DNA of 64,000 nucleotides from Nemophila menziesii (taxonomy: Eukaryota; Streptophyta; Magnoliopsida; Boraginales; Hydrophyllaceae), in NCBI GenBank assembly GCA_029959085.1, contig JARWIR010000018.1:3720001-3784000 (forward strand). The letters are read 5' to 3'. Position 1 is the first letter of the stretch. Each line of letters opens with the position of its first letter. Below are positions 10,763-21,832 of this stretch, one piece after another. Below the pieces are notes generated by a model. That model made no database searches. It was not told the DNA's origin and was given only the letters and a program-made list of their open reading frames with translations. Position numbers and translations under genes: made by a program.

Positions 10763-12324
10763 TGGTGGTCCTTTGTGTGTTCTAAAAATTAAATGCAAAT
10801 GCTAATCGAACCACAACCGCAAGTGTACGGTTGTCCCAAGTAGTATGTATGATAATACAAATTCGTTCCAAGGACGGATGGTTGATCACAATGTTTAGCA
10901 AGTAGTGATTAATGCACTTATGAAAGTAAAGGATAATAAAATGTTTGTTTTGTTTTGTTGATTAAAACTAATGAATAAAAGACAAATAATTAAATGCAAG
11001 TAGAAACTAAGACGCAAGTAAGATAAGTGAAAACGCAATATGAGATGTAGTACTTGAAAACGCAAGGATCCTCCTAATCTTACTTCCTAACTTATGTTGT
11101 TTAAGGGCTAAATTGGTCAATTACAATGGTCGGGATTCTAAAATCCTTATACCCCCGTCAGGGTGGACTATAAGGCAATCCTAAAGTGTCACTAGTCCCG
11201 TCAGGGTAAATATGATCCACCGTTGGATGATTAAGTGTTTTACCTCATTGGCCCTAGAATTAGCTAAGTTCGTCAGAATCAATAGCTTTTATCCTAGATT
11301 GAATAATTAATTCTATACCTAAACCCTCCGTCAGGATGATCCACACGCCACTTATGTGGAATAGCTTAGATACTAATACCTAATCTTAGTTCGCGACTCT
11401 AAAATCAGTAAATAATCACAAATTATCGAAAAGAGTAATAAACCCAATCTAATTTAATTTAGCATAAACCCAAATTCAACATTCGTTATTTCATAAAATT
11501 AAGATTCACCCATTGTTTGTTCTCAAGCACTATGAAAAGCTTAGCTCATATTAAAATTAAAAACTAAATTAAAAGAATTGGAATTCATATTGTTTACAAA
11601 ATTAAAATACGAAAAGAACCTAATTTCCGGAATTGGAATAACTACGAACGGAGCTATAGACCCACTCCAGCTCTTGTAGCTTCTTCTTTCTTCCTTCTGT
11701 TGCTTCTCTCTGGTGTTTAATCTTGTGGAATGTGAATTGTGTGAAAAATAGAAGTCCAGACCTCCTTTTATAAGCATAAATTCGTTCTAGGGCTTGGACC
11801 AGAAAATAGAATATTAATTAAATGTCCAAGCCCACTTTCTAAGCCCAAAATCCCGTAACTGCTGATACACCTTCACTAAAACGGCTTTTCCCGATGCGTT
11901 ATGACTCCGATTGACCTCATTCCAGTTGCTAAAGTTCCGTAACTCGATAAAGAATGATTTCTCTTCAAAGGTCAGCGGCTAAATCATCGCTCAAGCACCT
12001 CGAAATCAGCAATCTACGGCCTGGAAAATGGATTTGCAGCTCTAAAAATAATATCTTCGGGATTTATCTTCAAGTCTTGACTCTATCTCGTGATCTTTGA
12101 CTTTCTCCTCGGATTCCTCTCCTAGCTAACATCTAAAACCTGTAAACTTTACACTAAAAATACCAATATTACGCGCAAAAGTTTAATAATTTAAAAATGC
12201 TAGAAATAAAAAGGGAATTCCGGATTATTGCAAATTTAGTCCAAAAGTCTATCAAATTAATTAAATAAACACCAAAAATGATGTCTCCCAAGGGTCGAAA
12301 ATAAGAACAATTAGGGAGACATCA
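10763..12324 (-). repeat. 5' LTR of element 1
   Basis: This complete LTR of 1562 bases runs from TGATGTCTCCC at 12324 to a CCACCA end at 10763 on the minus strand. A TATAAAAGG box near 11765-11775 is the likely promoter. The outermost 11 bases pair with a copy about 35 bases inside, as in the other LTRs. Confidence 0.95.
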
Positions 12325-12458
12325 CAAACCCACATAAATTAACATTACCCATCTCATATTTCACCTTAATCTTCAATCCCTAAACCTCAAAACATCAAAG
12401 TTCTAAGCTTTTCTCTAGCTTCTCACTATTTGAAGTTTTGAGTTTGGGGTGGAAAGAG

Positions 12459-13781
12459 ATGACTAACAGAACCCGTGATTTTCGAAGAACTGCTCCTAGA
12501 AGAAGCACCACCATTGGTGGTACGCAAGAACAAGCCATTGAGATTCCTGATTCGCGTCCCAAACGCAAGACAAAAGACTTTAAGCTTGCTCCCAAGAGGA
12601 AAGAAATCACAGGTCAGAAGAGAAGATTAATTGATGAGTCAGAAAGCGAGAAAGGAAGTGAAGACGAGATTGGAAAAGAAATTGAGGATGAGGGCGAACA
12701 AGAAGTTCCAGAAGTGCTAGTTCAACCAAAACCCCTGCGAAGAAAGATGTGTGCTCACAAGCCAAAGAGGGTTTACACTTCTTGGAATGATCACGTTCGT
12801 GATAGAATTGAATTTTTGAATTTTGGTGAGGAGATGGACTTTCCTAGGGGTATTATGAGTAGTGCTTTCAAAGAGTATGGTGTTGCTTGTGACAAGTTTG
12901 GTTGGAAAGAATTGAGAGAAAGGAAGCTTGAGTTTATTCCTACCTTGGTGCGAGAATTTTATGAAGGTTTAGCTATTTCCCGTGAAGCAATTGAAATTCG
13001 AAAAAAGGTAGTTCCTTTCTCGATTGAACTTATTCGAAAATCGTTGAAATTACCCAACTTTACTGGATTATGTCTGTTCCAAGAATCCCTTAATGACCTT
13101 TCTTTCGATTATGAGTCCCTTTAGGGAACTCTGCTTACTAATGGGGCTAGCCCAATTCCGGATGGAAAAAGGTATCCTGGACAATTTTACAGCAGTAATT
13201 TAACGCCTCGTGCTAAGGTTTGGTCTTGTTTCATAATCCCTACATTCTTTGGAATTAAGCACACATCCGAGTTGAAGAAGGAACATATAATTTTTATCAA
13301 GTGTGTTATTGAGGAGAAACCGATGAATGTTGCTCGAATTATTTACAACACCATCATGGAATTCGCAAAAGCTCCAATGAAACAACAAAATCTCAAGTTT
13401 CCTTGTACTATCACTACGTTGTGCCTAGACGCAAAAATCCTGCGTAGGAACGCAGAGGTTGACGGTGTTACAGTTGGAGTGAGCATGGCATTAAGCACAA
13501 TTCAGAATATCCATGATGAAGCAACACGAGCTGTGAAAACTCCTAGAGCTCCTCCACCAAAGAAGAAGGCAAAGAATGATCCTGAGTTGGAATCCAAAAT
13601 TAGGGTGTTGGAAGAGAATCAGGAGAAGATGATTGCTACTTTAGGAAACGTTGCAAAAGAGCTGGACCTGATCCGAAATCTGATACTTGGCGTGAACACA
13701 CTTCAAAACGCAATCTATGATGTTCTTACGCGAGATAAGGGTCCAGAAGGCTACACCGATAACCAGCCACGCGCTGGTTAA
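12459..13781 (+). pseudogene. Athila 3' ORF of element 2, broken by one TAG
   Basis: A 440-codon reading frame homologous throughout to the 438-residue ORF at 2677-3993. It has the same basic/acidic N-terminus, the same VREFYEGL and KKVVPFSIE segments and the same C-terminal coiled coil. The single lesion is TAG at 13122-13124, where the intact copy has a tryptophan codon (TGG). The frame is otherwise continuous to the stop at 13779-13781. The start chosen is the ATG at 12459, matching the intact copy; a longer frame from 12438 would need TTG. A termination-readthrough product cannot be excluded, but a plain nonsense mutation is simpler. Confidence 0.88.
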
Positions 13782-13842
13782 GATACGTTTTCTAATCCTT
13801 CCTTTTTAGTGTAGATTAGTTTAATTTCTTTGAGTCTTTTTC

Positions 13843-13862
13843 GAGTCGTGGGGACACGACTC
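13843..13862 (+). promoter_or_regulatory. Conserved hairpin after the element 2 3' ORF
   Basis: The stem GAGTCGTG / CACGACTC with loop GGGA is identical to the element 1 copy and lies 62 bases after the ORF stop codon. It is followed by ATTTTTGAGTTTGGGGTGGG, which is also conserved. Confidence 0.8.
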
Positions 13863-15232
13863 ATTTTTGAGTTTGGGGTGGGGTTCGTTGCCTCATCCCA
13901 GTTTTTATGTGTTATGTGTTTTATTTGCTTTCAATAAAATAATTTTCGAAGTTGCGTTTGACTGTAGAAGATTTTAAATATCCCTTTTGAGCATACTTTT
14001 GATAAATCAATGATAGTAAATAGTGGACTTTAGGGATTGATATAAAACGCATTTAGAATTGCATGCAAACGTAGATAATTGATAGGAAAAATTAATGAAC
14101 AATGCAAATGAAGTAAGCTTGTACTTAAGGAATATGTTTGGTGTGTAGAACGTGAAATCCTAATTAGTAGAGAACCCACCTAGATATGAACTAAAGACGA
14201 GCTATGTACTTAGGAAAATAATAGGGGCAGTTCTTTGTTAGCCATTTGTGACCTTTTTAGCCTTCTATCCCTTGTATTAAATGTTAATCTGTCTTAGCCC
14301 ATTTTGAGCTTTTAGCCTTTTCTGTTGTAGCCACGATATAAGCCCATTATCCTTTAGATTATTAGGCATGACCATATGACCCGCACTTGAATCACGATCC
14401 TCAGACATGTCTCGAGCTTGAGTTTGGGATGGTGGTTCCACTTATGGGGAATTTATTGGGAAGGGATGCATGTGTTTATGTTGTAGCACAAGTGCAGATG
14501 ATTATACTTATTGTAACCCATTTGCCGGGATTGAAAGAAGTGAAAAAAAAAATTGAAAATCCATTACAGTAGGAACCGGGAACCCGGTTTGCAACTGTAC
14601 AAAAAAAAAAAGAAAACGAGAAAAGAAAAGAAAAAGAAAAATATGAAAGAATAAACATCCGGCAAAGTGGAATTTTATGAAAAAAACCATCTTTTTTGTA
14701 ATGGGTAGACATGGGACGCTAAATTGTTGCGTAAATGGGTGAGTGAGAACATTTTTTAGCGTAAACTCAAGATCGAGGACATTTGTTGATGGTAAGTGAG
14801 GAGAGAGCCAAAAGCTCACTTCAAATTTACCAAATATACATCCACACCATCCTTAAGCCAATATTAAAACTATAAAGACCTCGTGATTCCTAAGTGCATA
14901 GTGAATTTATGATTCTGTTGATAGGGAATAATACTAGGTGGAGCGTTCAAAGTGATTTAGGATCGAGGAACACCCTATAGCCATCATACAGATATGAGTA
15001 CAAGTGTAACCTTCAAGCATTGCGAATTTAATTTTATGATTGAGATTATTTGTGTTTGATTTTGCATTATAGATGTATGTGTATATTAGTTTCTAGAGTT
15101 TGCTATATGAGACTTGTCTTAAGAATTGCTTTAGGCTTATTTACTAGCTTCTACTTTCTTGCGTTTACTTCTACCCATTTGTTTTGTGTTGTTTAACTTT
15201 GTCGGGACGACGAAGATTTGAGTTGGGGGTCT
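13863..15232 (+). other. 3' untranslated region and polypurine tract of element 2
   Basis: No gene is seen. It matches the 3' regions of elements 1 and 3. It contains one palindromic GGGAACCC site (about 14575-14590) followed by a purine-rich run (14600-14640), and ends in TTGAGTTGGGGGTCT directly before the LTR. Confidence 0.75.
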
Positions 15233-16751
15233 TGATGTCTCCCTAATTGTTCTTATTTTAGACCCTTGGGAGACATCATTTTTTATGTTTATTTGAATAT
15301 TTTGATAGACTTTGAGACAAAAAATGCAATATTTCGAGTTTCTTCTTTATTTTCTAGTATTTTTATTTATTAAACTTTTGCGCGTAATCTTATGTATTTT
15401 AGTGGAAATTTTATAGGTTTTGAATATTAGCTAGGAGATGAAGACGAGAAGAAAGTCAAAGATCGTGATATGGAGTCAAAACTTGAAGATAAATCCCGAA
15501 AAGAATTATATTTAGAAGCTGCAAATCTGGAAAACAGGCCAAAGATTGCTGATTTCGAGGCACTTACGAGTTGATTTAGCCGCTGACCTTTGAATAGATT
15601 ATGTTCCTTATCGAGTTACGGAAATTTAGCAAGTGATTTGAGGTCAATCGGAGTTATAACGAACCGGCTAGAGCTGTTTTAGTGGAGGTGGTGCAGCAGT
15701 TACGGGATTTTGGGCTTAGAAAATTGACTTGAGCTTTTAATTTTTAACTAAAACCTTAGACAAAGCCTAATCCATTTTTGAGAGTATAAAAGGGGCCTTT
15801 GACTTCTAATTTTCATACAACTCATTATTCAGAAAGAAAAGCAGAGAAGTCAACGAAGGAAGCAGAAGGAAGCCGAAGAGCTGGAGAGAGTCTATATCTC
15901 CATTCACAGCCGAATCTAATTCCAGAAATTAGGTTTTTCTTATTTTTATTTCTGTAAAACAATATGAGTCTTATTTATTTTAATTTAGTTTTATTTTCCA
16001 TTAGTATGAGCTAATTTCTCTTAGTGCTTGAGAACGCATAATGGGTGAATCCATATTCTATTGATTTTCATATGTTTGAATTTGTGTTTTAATTAATTAA
16101 ATCAAATTGGGTCTTTTACATTTTTCTGTAATTTGTGATTATTTACTGTTCTTAGAGTCGCGAACTAATAACAGGTTTTAGTATCTATGCTATTCCACAT
16201 AGTGGTGTGTGGATCATCTTGACGGGGGGTTTAGGTGCAAAATCAATTACATAATATAAAATAGAAACTATTTGACTTTGACGAGCGTAGTTAATTTTAT
16301 GGCCAATGAGGTAATTTTAGCTTAATCATTCGAAGGTGGATCATAATCACCCTGACGGGGTTTGTGACACCCTAGAATAGCTTCGTAGTCCACCCTGACG
16401 GGGGTACGAAGATTCCCGAATCCTGACCAATGTCAGTTGACCAATTTGTCCCTTAAACAACATATGTTATGAAATCAAGTTAGGAGAATCTCTCGCGTCT
16501 CTCAAATACTGCCTGCTCATATTTGCGTCTCACCTTTATTTACTTGCGTTTAGTTATTTATTTTCATTTTCACATTAGTCTTTCATACTTAGGATTAATA
16601 AAAACCAACCAACCAACTATCAACCATTTATTTGCTTTCATAAGTGCAATCATTAAGTAATTGATAAGCATTGTACACTTGGGACAACCGTACACTTGCG
16701 GTTGTGGTTCACTATACTTATTATTATTTTAGAACACACAAAGGACCACCA
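15233..16751 (+). repeat. 3' LTR of element 2
   Basis: It starts TGATGTCTCCC and ends AGGACCACCA, 1519 bases, and is related to the LTRs of elements 1 and 3. Its first 46 bases form an 11-bp perfect stem. A TATAAAAGG box lies at 15785-15793, and repeated CCCTGACGGGG boxes lie near 16220-16400. Confidence 0.9.
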
Positions 16752-17659
16752 GTTGTCATATGGGAAAGTCCTATACTCCTAGGCATATGGCTTATAATGT
16801 GGCAAAAACATAGGCTAAAAGATAAAAATGGCCTAAGGTGGATGATAGTTTAATAAACATGGGCGAGCAAACTAAAAGATTCAAGAAAGGAAAATGAGTA
16901 CCCCATCCCAACGCACATACGAGTAATGTCCGCAAAACTCGAAAAAGACTCAAAAAATAAATAAAATTACCAATATACACTAAAAAAATAAAAGAATTTA
17001 AGGAAAGGCGTTTCTCTTCTTCTCTTCCTGGTGACTTCTAAAATGTCTGGATATTATTGCGTATTGATGGATATCAAATGGAGGCTGGAAAATAAGCCAA
17101 TATAGCTCCTAAGTTCGTTTGGGCTCTTCTCAGGGTTTAGAAATAGGTTAAAATGAGCCCAACCTATTTTTAATTTAACCAAATTTCTGGTTCGAATCAC
17201 GACACGTGCAAATGTTATAACTTATTCGTCTTAACTTTGAATTGAGTGTCGTCACTTGCCACACGACCCTGACTTCAAGATATTTCCGACCAAAAAGGTT
17301 TCAGATACATAGATCTTACCTAAAAATTGTAGTAAAAGAAACACTCAGGTGCAATAAATTTCCAGAAAAGGCTCTAACTCTTTACAATGGTTCTAAGCTC
17401 AAATTCTGCCTTGGCTTGTGGTTTCTCTTCAAATTTTGACTTCTCTATTTATCTTGGACCCTTGTATTAAGCACGTACCTAAAGCTACAGACTAGACGCA
17501 CAATTAAAGTACCTCAATATCTATAAACAATAATATGTCCAAAGTTAGGGGTAAAAGTGAAAATAACAAATAATAGGGAAAATCCCTTAATTAGGCCCAA
17601 TAAACTTTCAAAATAATGTCTCGTGAATAGATTTATTCGTCACAAATAGAGAGACATCA
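16752..17659 (-). repeat. Fused remnants of a minus-strand element: 3' region joined to part of an LTR
   Basis: 16752-17007 resembles, on the minus strand, the stretch after the 3' ORF, including a decayed form of the hairpin near 16920-16950 (GAGTTTTG and CATTACTC). At about 17008 it jumps into LTR sequence, and 17008-17659 matches the last 620 bases of the LTR at 44133-45681. The LTR start TGATGTCTCTC is at 17659 on the minus strand. An internal deletion of the element explains this. Confidence 0.7.
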
Positions 17660-17759
17660 GGAATCTATTCACTTTATTACATCGAAATGGAATATTTATA
17701 TAACATTCTTGGTTTTACCAATTTGCATGTATAATATAACTAGTCGCATGATATATGAG

Positions 17760-18770
17760 TTAATTTATATGGAAAAAGGACAAACCCCATAGATTTCTGA
17801 ACCCATATGTACATTATGCGGTTCAATAGAAAACTCAGGCTTCCGCTTGTAAAATGTTTTCTAACTAGTACCATCAACTAGATGACGTAGAAAATATTTG
17901 TCAGTGCTTTTCCCTGTATGGTGTCAAATCATGTTTTGATGGTGCGCCTCGAAGCGTACATTTACTGCAATCTTGCCGCACTGGGAAAATATCACAGTTT
18001 CTTATGTGGCCCTTTCTTCCCCTTATACGGATTCCACCTATATTCACCACATAGAGGACACTCTTCGAGTTTTTCATTCTATTTTTTTTTTTTGTTACAT
18101 GGGTGATCCGGGCTAACTTGCGCGCACCCGACTAATCCCATGGAGATATACATGTCTCCCCATATATATTCTCATGGTAAATCAGAACTAGGTTACCCAT
18201 GTTCAGGGAGGGGTTCGAGCCTTGTACCTCTCATTCTGAACATCAATCGTAATATATCTTATACCCAAAAATTTCAACTTTTTGTTGCAGTCCTCATAAG
18301 ATGTAGGCAAATTATGACCTTCAAGAATAACACGACACAACAGTTGAAGCAGTTTGGTGAAAGAGGTATTTTTCCACTTGTTCTTCACTTTGATGTGCAT
18401 TAACTTAGTAATGAAATTTAAAGAATCGATTGACGTGAACTCGAATACAACTCACTTTCCATTTCTTTAAACAAAGTTTCGATACAACCACGACTCCGTC
18501 TTGGAAGATTCTCGTCACTCATCCCGATGTCACCAGATTTATCCTCAACATCAGAAGTGATCTCAAATCACCATGCACGTTCATTATTTCTTCATCTAAC
18601 AATAAGGGTAATGTTATTCACAGGAATTTTTTATTTTGCACCATGTTTTGTCCAAACCTCACAGGTTGACAAAAACTTTTACCTTAAAACATACACTCTA
18701 ACTTCGTCTATACAATTTAGATTATTCAAACAACGGTTACACGGACAAAAAATGTGAGTTATGCTATCTT
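17760..18770 (-). pseudogene. CACTA (En/Spm) TNP2 transposase relic with TAD domain, copy A
   Basis: No open frame remains, but minus-strand translations in several frames line up in order with plant TNP2 transposases. Near 18760-18630 a CPCNRC segment, EVRVYVL and VWTKHGA match the transposase-associated domain. Near 18480-18330 is LFEKMESELYPS with MHIKVKNKWKNTSF. Next comes LPTSYEDCNKKLKFLGIRY (about 18310-18250). Finally come CPLCGEYRW (about 18060) and GPHKKL.YFP, and then a PEFSIEPHNV segment near 17840. These belong to the N-terminal half of the protein; the DDE catalytic region is absent. Stops and frameshifts are frequent. Copy B at 45800-46690 has the same defects, so decay preceded the duplication. 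Confidence 0.75.
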
Positions 18771-18958
18771 GTGATTTTTCAAAAATTAAATATATCTCAT
18801 CACACCCGACGAATTTAATAACTTAACGGACAAATTTGATGTACATCGTCAATAGGAGTAAACAAGCAAGAATTTTTAATAAGAATAAAGTTACACATTT
18901 TAAAAAGTTAAGGGTAAGTTGACAATCGCATAATATTTATGAGAAAGTTTTCTTATTT

Positions 18959-19020
18959 GGAAACTTACTAAAAAATGAATGTTTCTGAAAATGGAAACTT
19001 TCATTTTTTAGTAAATTTCC
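18959..19020. repeat. 21-bp inverted repeat
   Basis: Arms at 18959-18979 and 19000-19020 (one mismatch) are separated by 20 bases. They lie near the left edge of the block found only in copy A. Confidence 0.7.
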
Positions 19021-19120
19021 AAAAAAGGAAACTTTCCTATTTTGGATTCCTTTTAGATTGATTAATTAATAATTAATTTTTATTGTCATCTAACAGGAGA
19101 TTTATCAGGAAAATCTAAAG

Positions 19121-19651
19121 ATGAAGGTATCTGAGACCTCCTCTACAAACCTACCCTCCTTTGAAAAACAAATGGACGCTTTCAAAGAAGTAGTTGAGGA
19201 AGGGATGGGCCCATCGAAGATGGCTTGGGTATCCGGTGTTGGAATGGTCTACAAGAAAGCCCGTACTTACGAGTTGGATCCTTTGGCTAGGCAGAACGAG
19301 GAGAGACTGAATATTCTAATGACAACTATGAACGAGCTTCGCAAGGCTCAAGGTCTTCCTCCTATCGATCCCACTCCTTCATCATCTGCCTCCATAGCTA
19401 GCACTACTCGGTGTCATTGCCAGATGAACATTTTAGATACAACTATAGATGCGTTGAATGGCATGAGGGCCCAACAAGGACTTGAGCCGATCCCCCTCGT
19501 CCCCCCCAAGGAGCGAGAGAAGAACCGAGAAAAGATGAAGAGGATAGAATTGAGGATTCCCCTCGGTTGGATGATCTGTAGTTTGATTTGTGTTTATGTT
19601 GATGTAATTTTGGTTATTTTGACTGTATTTTACTATATTTGTCGGGTTTGA
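19121..19651 (+). CDS. ORF of unknown function in a CACTA-like block
   Basis: A 176-residue frame. Residues 1-80 contain a DAFKEVVEEGMG segment and a SGVGMVYKKARTYELDPLARQNEERLNIL stretch (split here for description), reminiscent of the C-terminal part of plant Ptta/En/Spm-type proteins. A second related stretch (LDTTIDALNGMRAQQGLEPI) repeats the pattern of LMTTMNELRKAQGLPPI, suggesting an internal duplication. The last 30 residues are hydrophobic and probably read-through into non-coding DNA. A possible splice acceptor (TCTAACAG) lies just upstream at about 19090-19097, so this may be an internal or last exon. It lies on the strand opposite to the TNP2 relic and next to GCGACGA-rich DNA. Family assignment is tentative. 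Confidence 0.35.
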   Translation: MKVSETSSTNLPSFEKQMDAFKEVVEEGMGPSKMAWVSGVGMVYKKARTYELDPLARQNEERLNILMTTMNELRKAQGLPPIDPTPSSSASIASTTRCHCQMNILDTTIDALNGMRAQQGLEPIPLVPPKEREKNREKMKRIELRIPLGWMICSLICVYVDVILVILTVFYYICRV

Positions 19652-19869
19652 CTTTATTTTGATCGAATGCTTGAATTATATTTTAATTAAAAAAAATTAG
19701 TTAAATATTGTTTTTTATTAATATTTTATGTTTTTGATTAATTATTTAGTATATTTGTATATATATTAAAATAAAAATATAAATAGAATTAAAAATAAAT
19801 ATAAAAACAAAAATTATAATTATAATTATAAAAAAATAAGAAAATTAAAGATTCGAAAAAAAAAGGATA

Positions 19870-20211
19870 GCGACGAAAATAATCGTCGCACGAGATACTA
19901 CCAAGTCATCGCTAGTGATATCAGCAAAAGCGACGAAAAGGACTTGTCGCCACGAACAATGTAATAGCTACGAAATTTTGTCGTAGCTAACGTAGTTAGA
20001 TAGCGACGAAATTATTCGTCGCGGAGAAAAGAGTCATAAGCGACGAATTCTTGTGTCGCCAATAACACTCAGCCATTAGCGGCAAAACCACAGCGTTTCG
20101 TCGCAACAATTATATTTAGCTACGAATTTCTAACGACGATCGTTTAACGACTAAATTTATTGTTTCTAGCGACGACGCGGGTCGTCGTTATCAGGCGCTT
20201 ATGTAGTAGTA
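19870..20211. mobile_element. CACTA-like subterminal repeat region and terminus
   Basis: The block is packed with GCGACGAAA/TTTCGTCGC units in both orientations, as in plant CACTA subterminal regions. It ends ATGTAGTAGTA at 20211, which reads TACTACTACAT in reverse and differs from a CACTA terminus in one base. The other end was not found. The element is degenerate. Confidence 0.55.
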
Positions 20212-20341
20212 TGAGTAGAAAGAGTTTTTTTTTTCCGAATGCAAGAGCGAGGAGATGAGTTTCAAGTTTTTATGTTTAATTGTTTCAATCTTTACTTTTT
20301 CTTTCTACTTTTTTGTTCTGAAATTTCTCAACGTTTTTGGT

Positions 20342-20343
<2 letters not shown>

Positions 20344-20386
<43 letters not shown>
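20344..20386. repeat. (TA)n microsatellite
   Basis: An uninterrupted TA dinucleotide run of about 43 bases. The surrounding 20212-21740 is AT-rich, and I see no gene in it. From 21015 on it matches copy B (46876 onward) and forms the PME upstream region. Confidence 0.9.
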
Positions 20387-20388
<2 letters not shown>

Positions 20389-21748
20389 TAAATTTTAGTA
20401 TTTTATTTTTAAAAGTTATATTCGGTATATCATATATTTAAAATAATATTTTAGACCTTATTTATCCAAACTTTTAGACTGAATTTCTTAAAACATGATT
20501 TTGGGTTATGGATTTAATTAGTAATTAACTCTATTTATATATACTTCTATATACACACGCATACATTTTAATATTATGTATATACTTCTTGTTGTTGTAG
20601 AAAAAGTTGTGGATACATTAAATATTTCAATTTATAATAGTATGTTCTTACATGTTAAAACTTTTTTCTTGAATGTTTTTATTTTTCTCTTATTAAAATT
20701 AAAAGTACTAATTCAATGTTAAATTGTATGGATAAAAAATTTAAATTAGTATTGTTGGTTTCGTGTTATGACTTGATTTTTAATTATATAGTTTTATGTG
20801 TACATACTTACAATTATATTAATTTTGTAATTTTAAAAAATAATATAATATTGTAAAATTTACGAATAAAAAAATATTTTAAATAAAAAATTCAAAAATG
20901 AAAACCCAAGGATGAACAAAGAGAAAATTAATTTTGAAAGTTGCGAAAATTGCAAAATTTCAAAAAAAAAATTAAGTGTTCCGAAATTGGAATCAAATTT
21001 TGAATTCTGAATTTTTTTTATTGGATTAGGTTTTTCTATTCCAAAAGAATTGAAAAATTGTCTAACAACCCATATCTCGATCTGTGCCGCCTGATTTCCA
21101 CTCCTAGGTGCTATCTTATCATTATTCAAACACATGGTTATAACTGGTGTAAATTTGTATATATTAATTAGATATTATGTGTGTTTTGAAAAATTGACAA
21201 ATTAGAAAATAAGCTCAAAAAATATTATTTTGAAATCTTTTATGAAAAAAATCAAAAGTAAATGTGCATATGGATATTGTATACAAAAATAAATATGAGA
21301 ATCAAAACATATATGAAAGTGATAAAATGGTGACAGTAAAAACTAAAAAGGGTTGTGTCTATCAAAGTCATTTTTTTTTATCTTCATTTAATTATCATTA
21401 CATGGATCAGTCAATTGATTCTTCTATTCTAATTAATTAATTTTTTATATATTCTATTCAAAGAAAGAAAAAACATATATATAGAAGATTGATAAAAAAA
21501 ATGACATGAAAATAGGATGACTTCTATTATTACTCTATTCATAATAGAATAGTAATAAACATTATTCTTCTAAGTTGAATTTTTTTATGAACCAATAAAT
21601 TAATTTATTTATTTTAATCAAATTTTCTTAATCTTCTACTAAAAAAATCAAAATATATATGGAATGATTGATAAAAAAGAAATACAATAAAAGTGACATT
21701 TCCTATTCTAATATATGAATCAAAATCAACTGCTTTGATAGATTATAA

Positions 21749-21755
21749 TATAAAA
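21749..21755 (+). promoter_or_regulatory. Likely TATA box of PME copy A
   Basis: TATAAAA followed by GGAG lies 78 bases before the first ATG, which leaves about 45 bases for a 5' leader. The same box at the same distance precedes copy B (47656-47662). A second TATATAAA at 21812-21819 is only 14 bases from the ATG and is unlikely to be used with that start. Confidence 0.5.
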
Positions 21756-21832
21756 GGAGAGCTAATAAAATGTAATATGCATATTATTTTATTTTTACAT
21801 AATGAAATGTATATATAAATCTACTATTTTGC

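Larger units (their letters stand above)
1..12324 (-). mobile_element. Athila-like Ty3/gypsy LTR retrotransposon (element 1), outer LTR cut by window edge
   Basis: Reading on the minus strand the order is 5' LTR (12324-10763), primer-binding site, gag-pol, a spacer with palindromic repeats, a separate 3' ORF, a long 3' untranslated region, a polypurine tract and the 3' LTR (1199 to beyond base 1). The order gag, protease, RT-RNase H, integrase, extra ORF and the tRNA-Asp-type primer site are typical of the Athila lineage. The two LTRs align without gaps over 1199 bases (1-1199 against 11126-12324) and I count 6 substitutions, so the insertion is recent. CAAAC at 12325-12329 would be one target-site duplicate; the other lies outside the window. 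The flanking DNA is the internal region of a related element in the opposite orientation, so this looks like a nested insertion. Confidence 0.95.
12325..16751 (+). mobile_element. 3' part of a related Athila-like element (element 2)
   Basis: What remains is a short leader, the 3' ORF, the 3' untranslated region, polypurine tract and 3' LTR, closely similar to element 1 but in the opposite orientation. Element 1 begins exactly where this sequence starts, about 135 bases before the ORF start codon, so element 1 probably inserted here and the gag-pol half lies left of the window. GTTGT after 16751 would be the target duplicate. Confidence 0.85.

Noticed and set aside
19870..20211. CRISPR-like or satellite array from the GCGACGA repeats
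   Set aside because: Units are short, in both orientations and irregularly spaced, as in CACTA subterminal regions.
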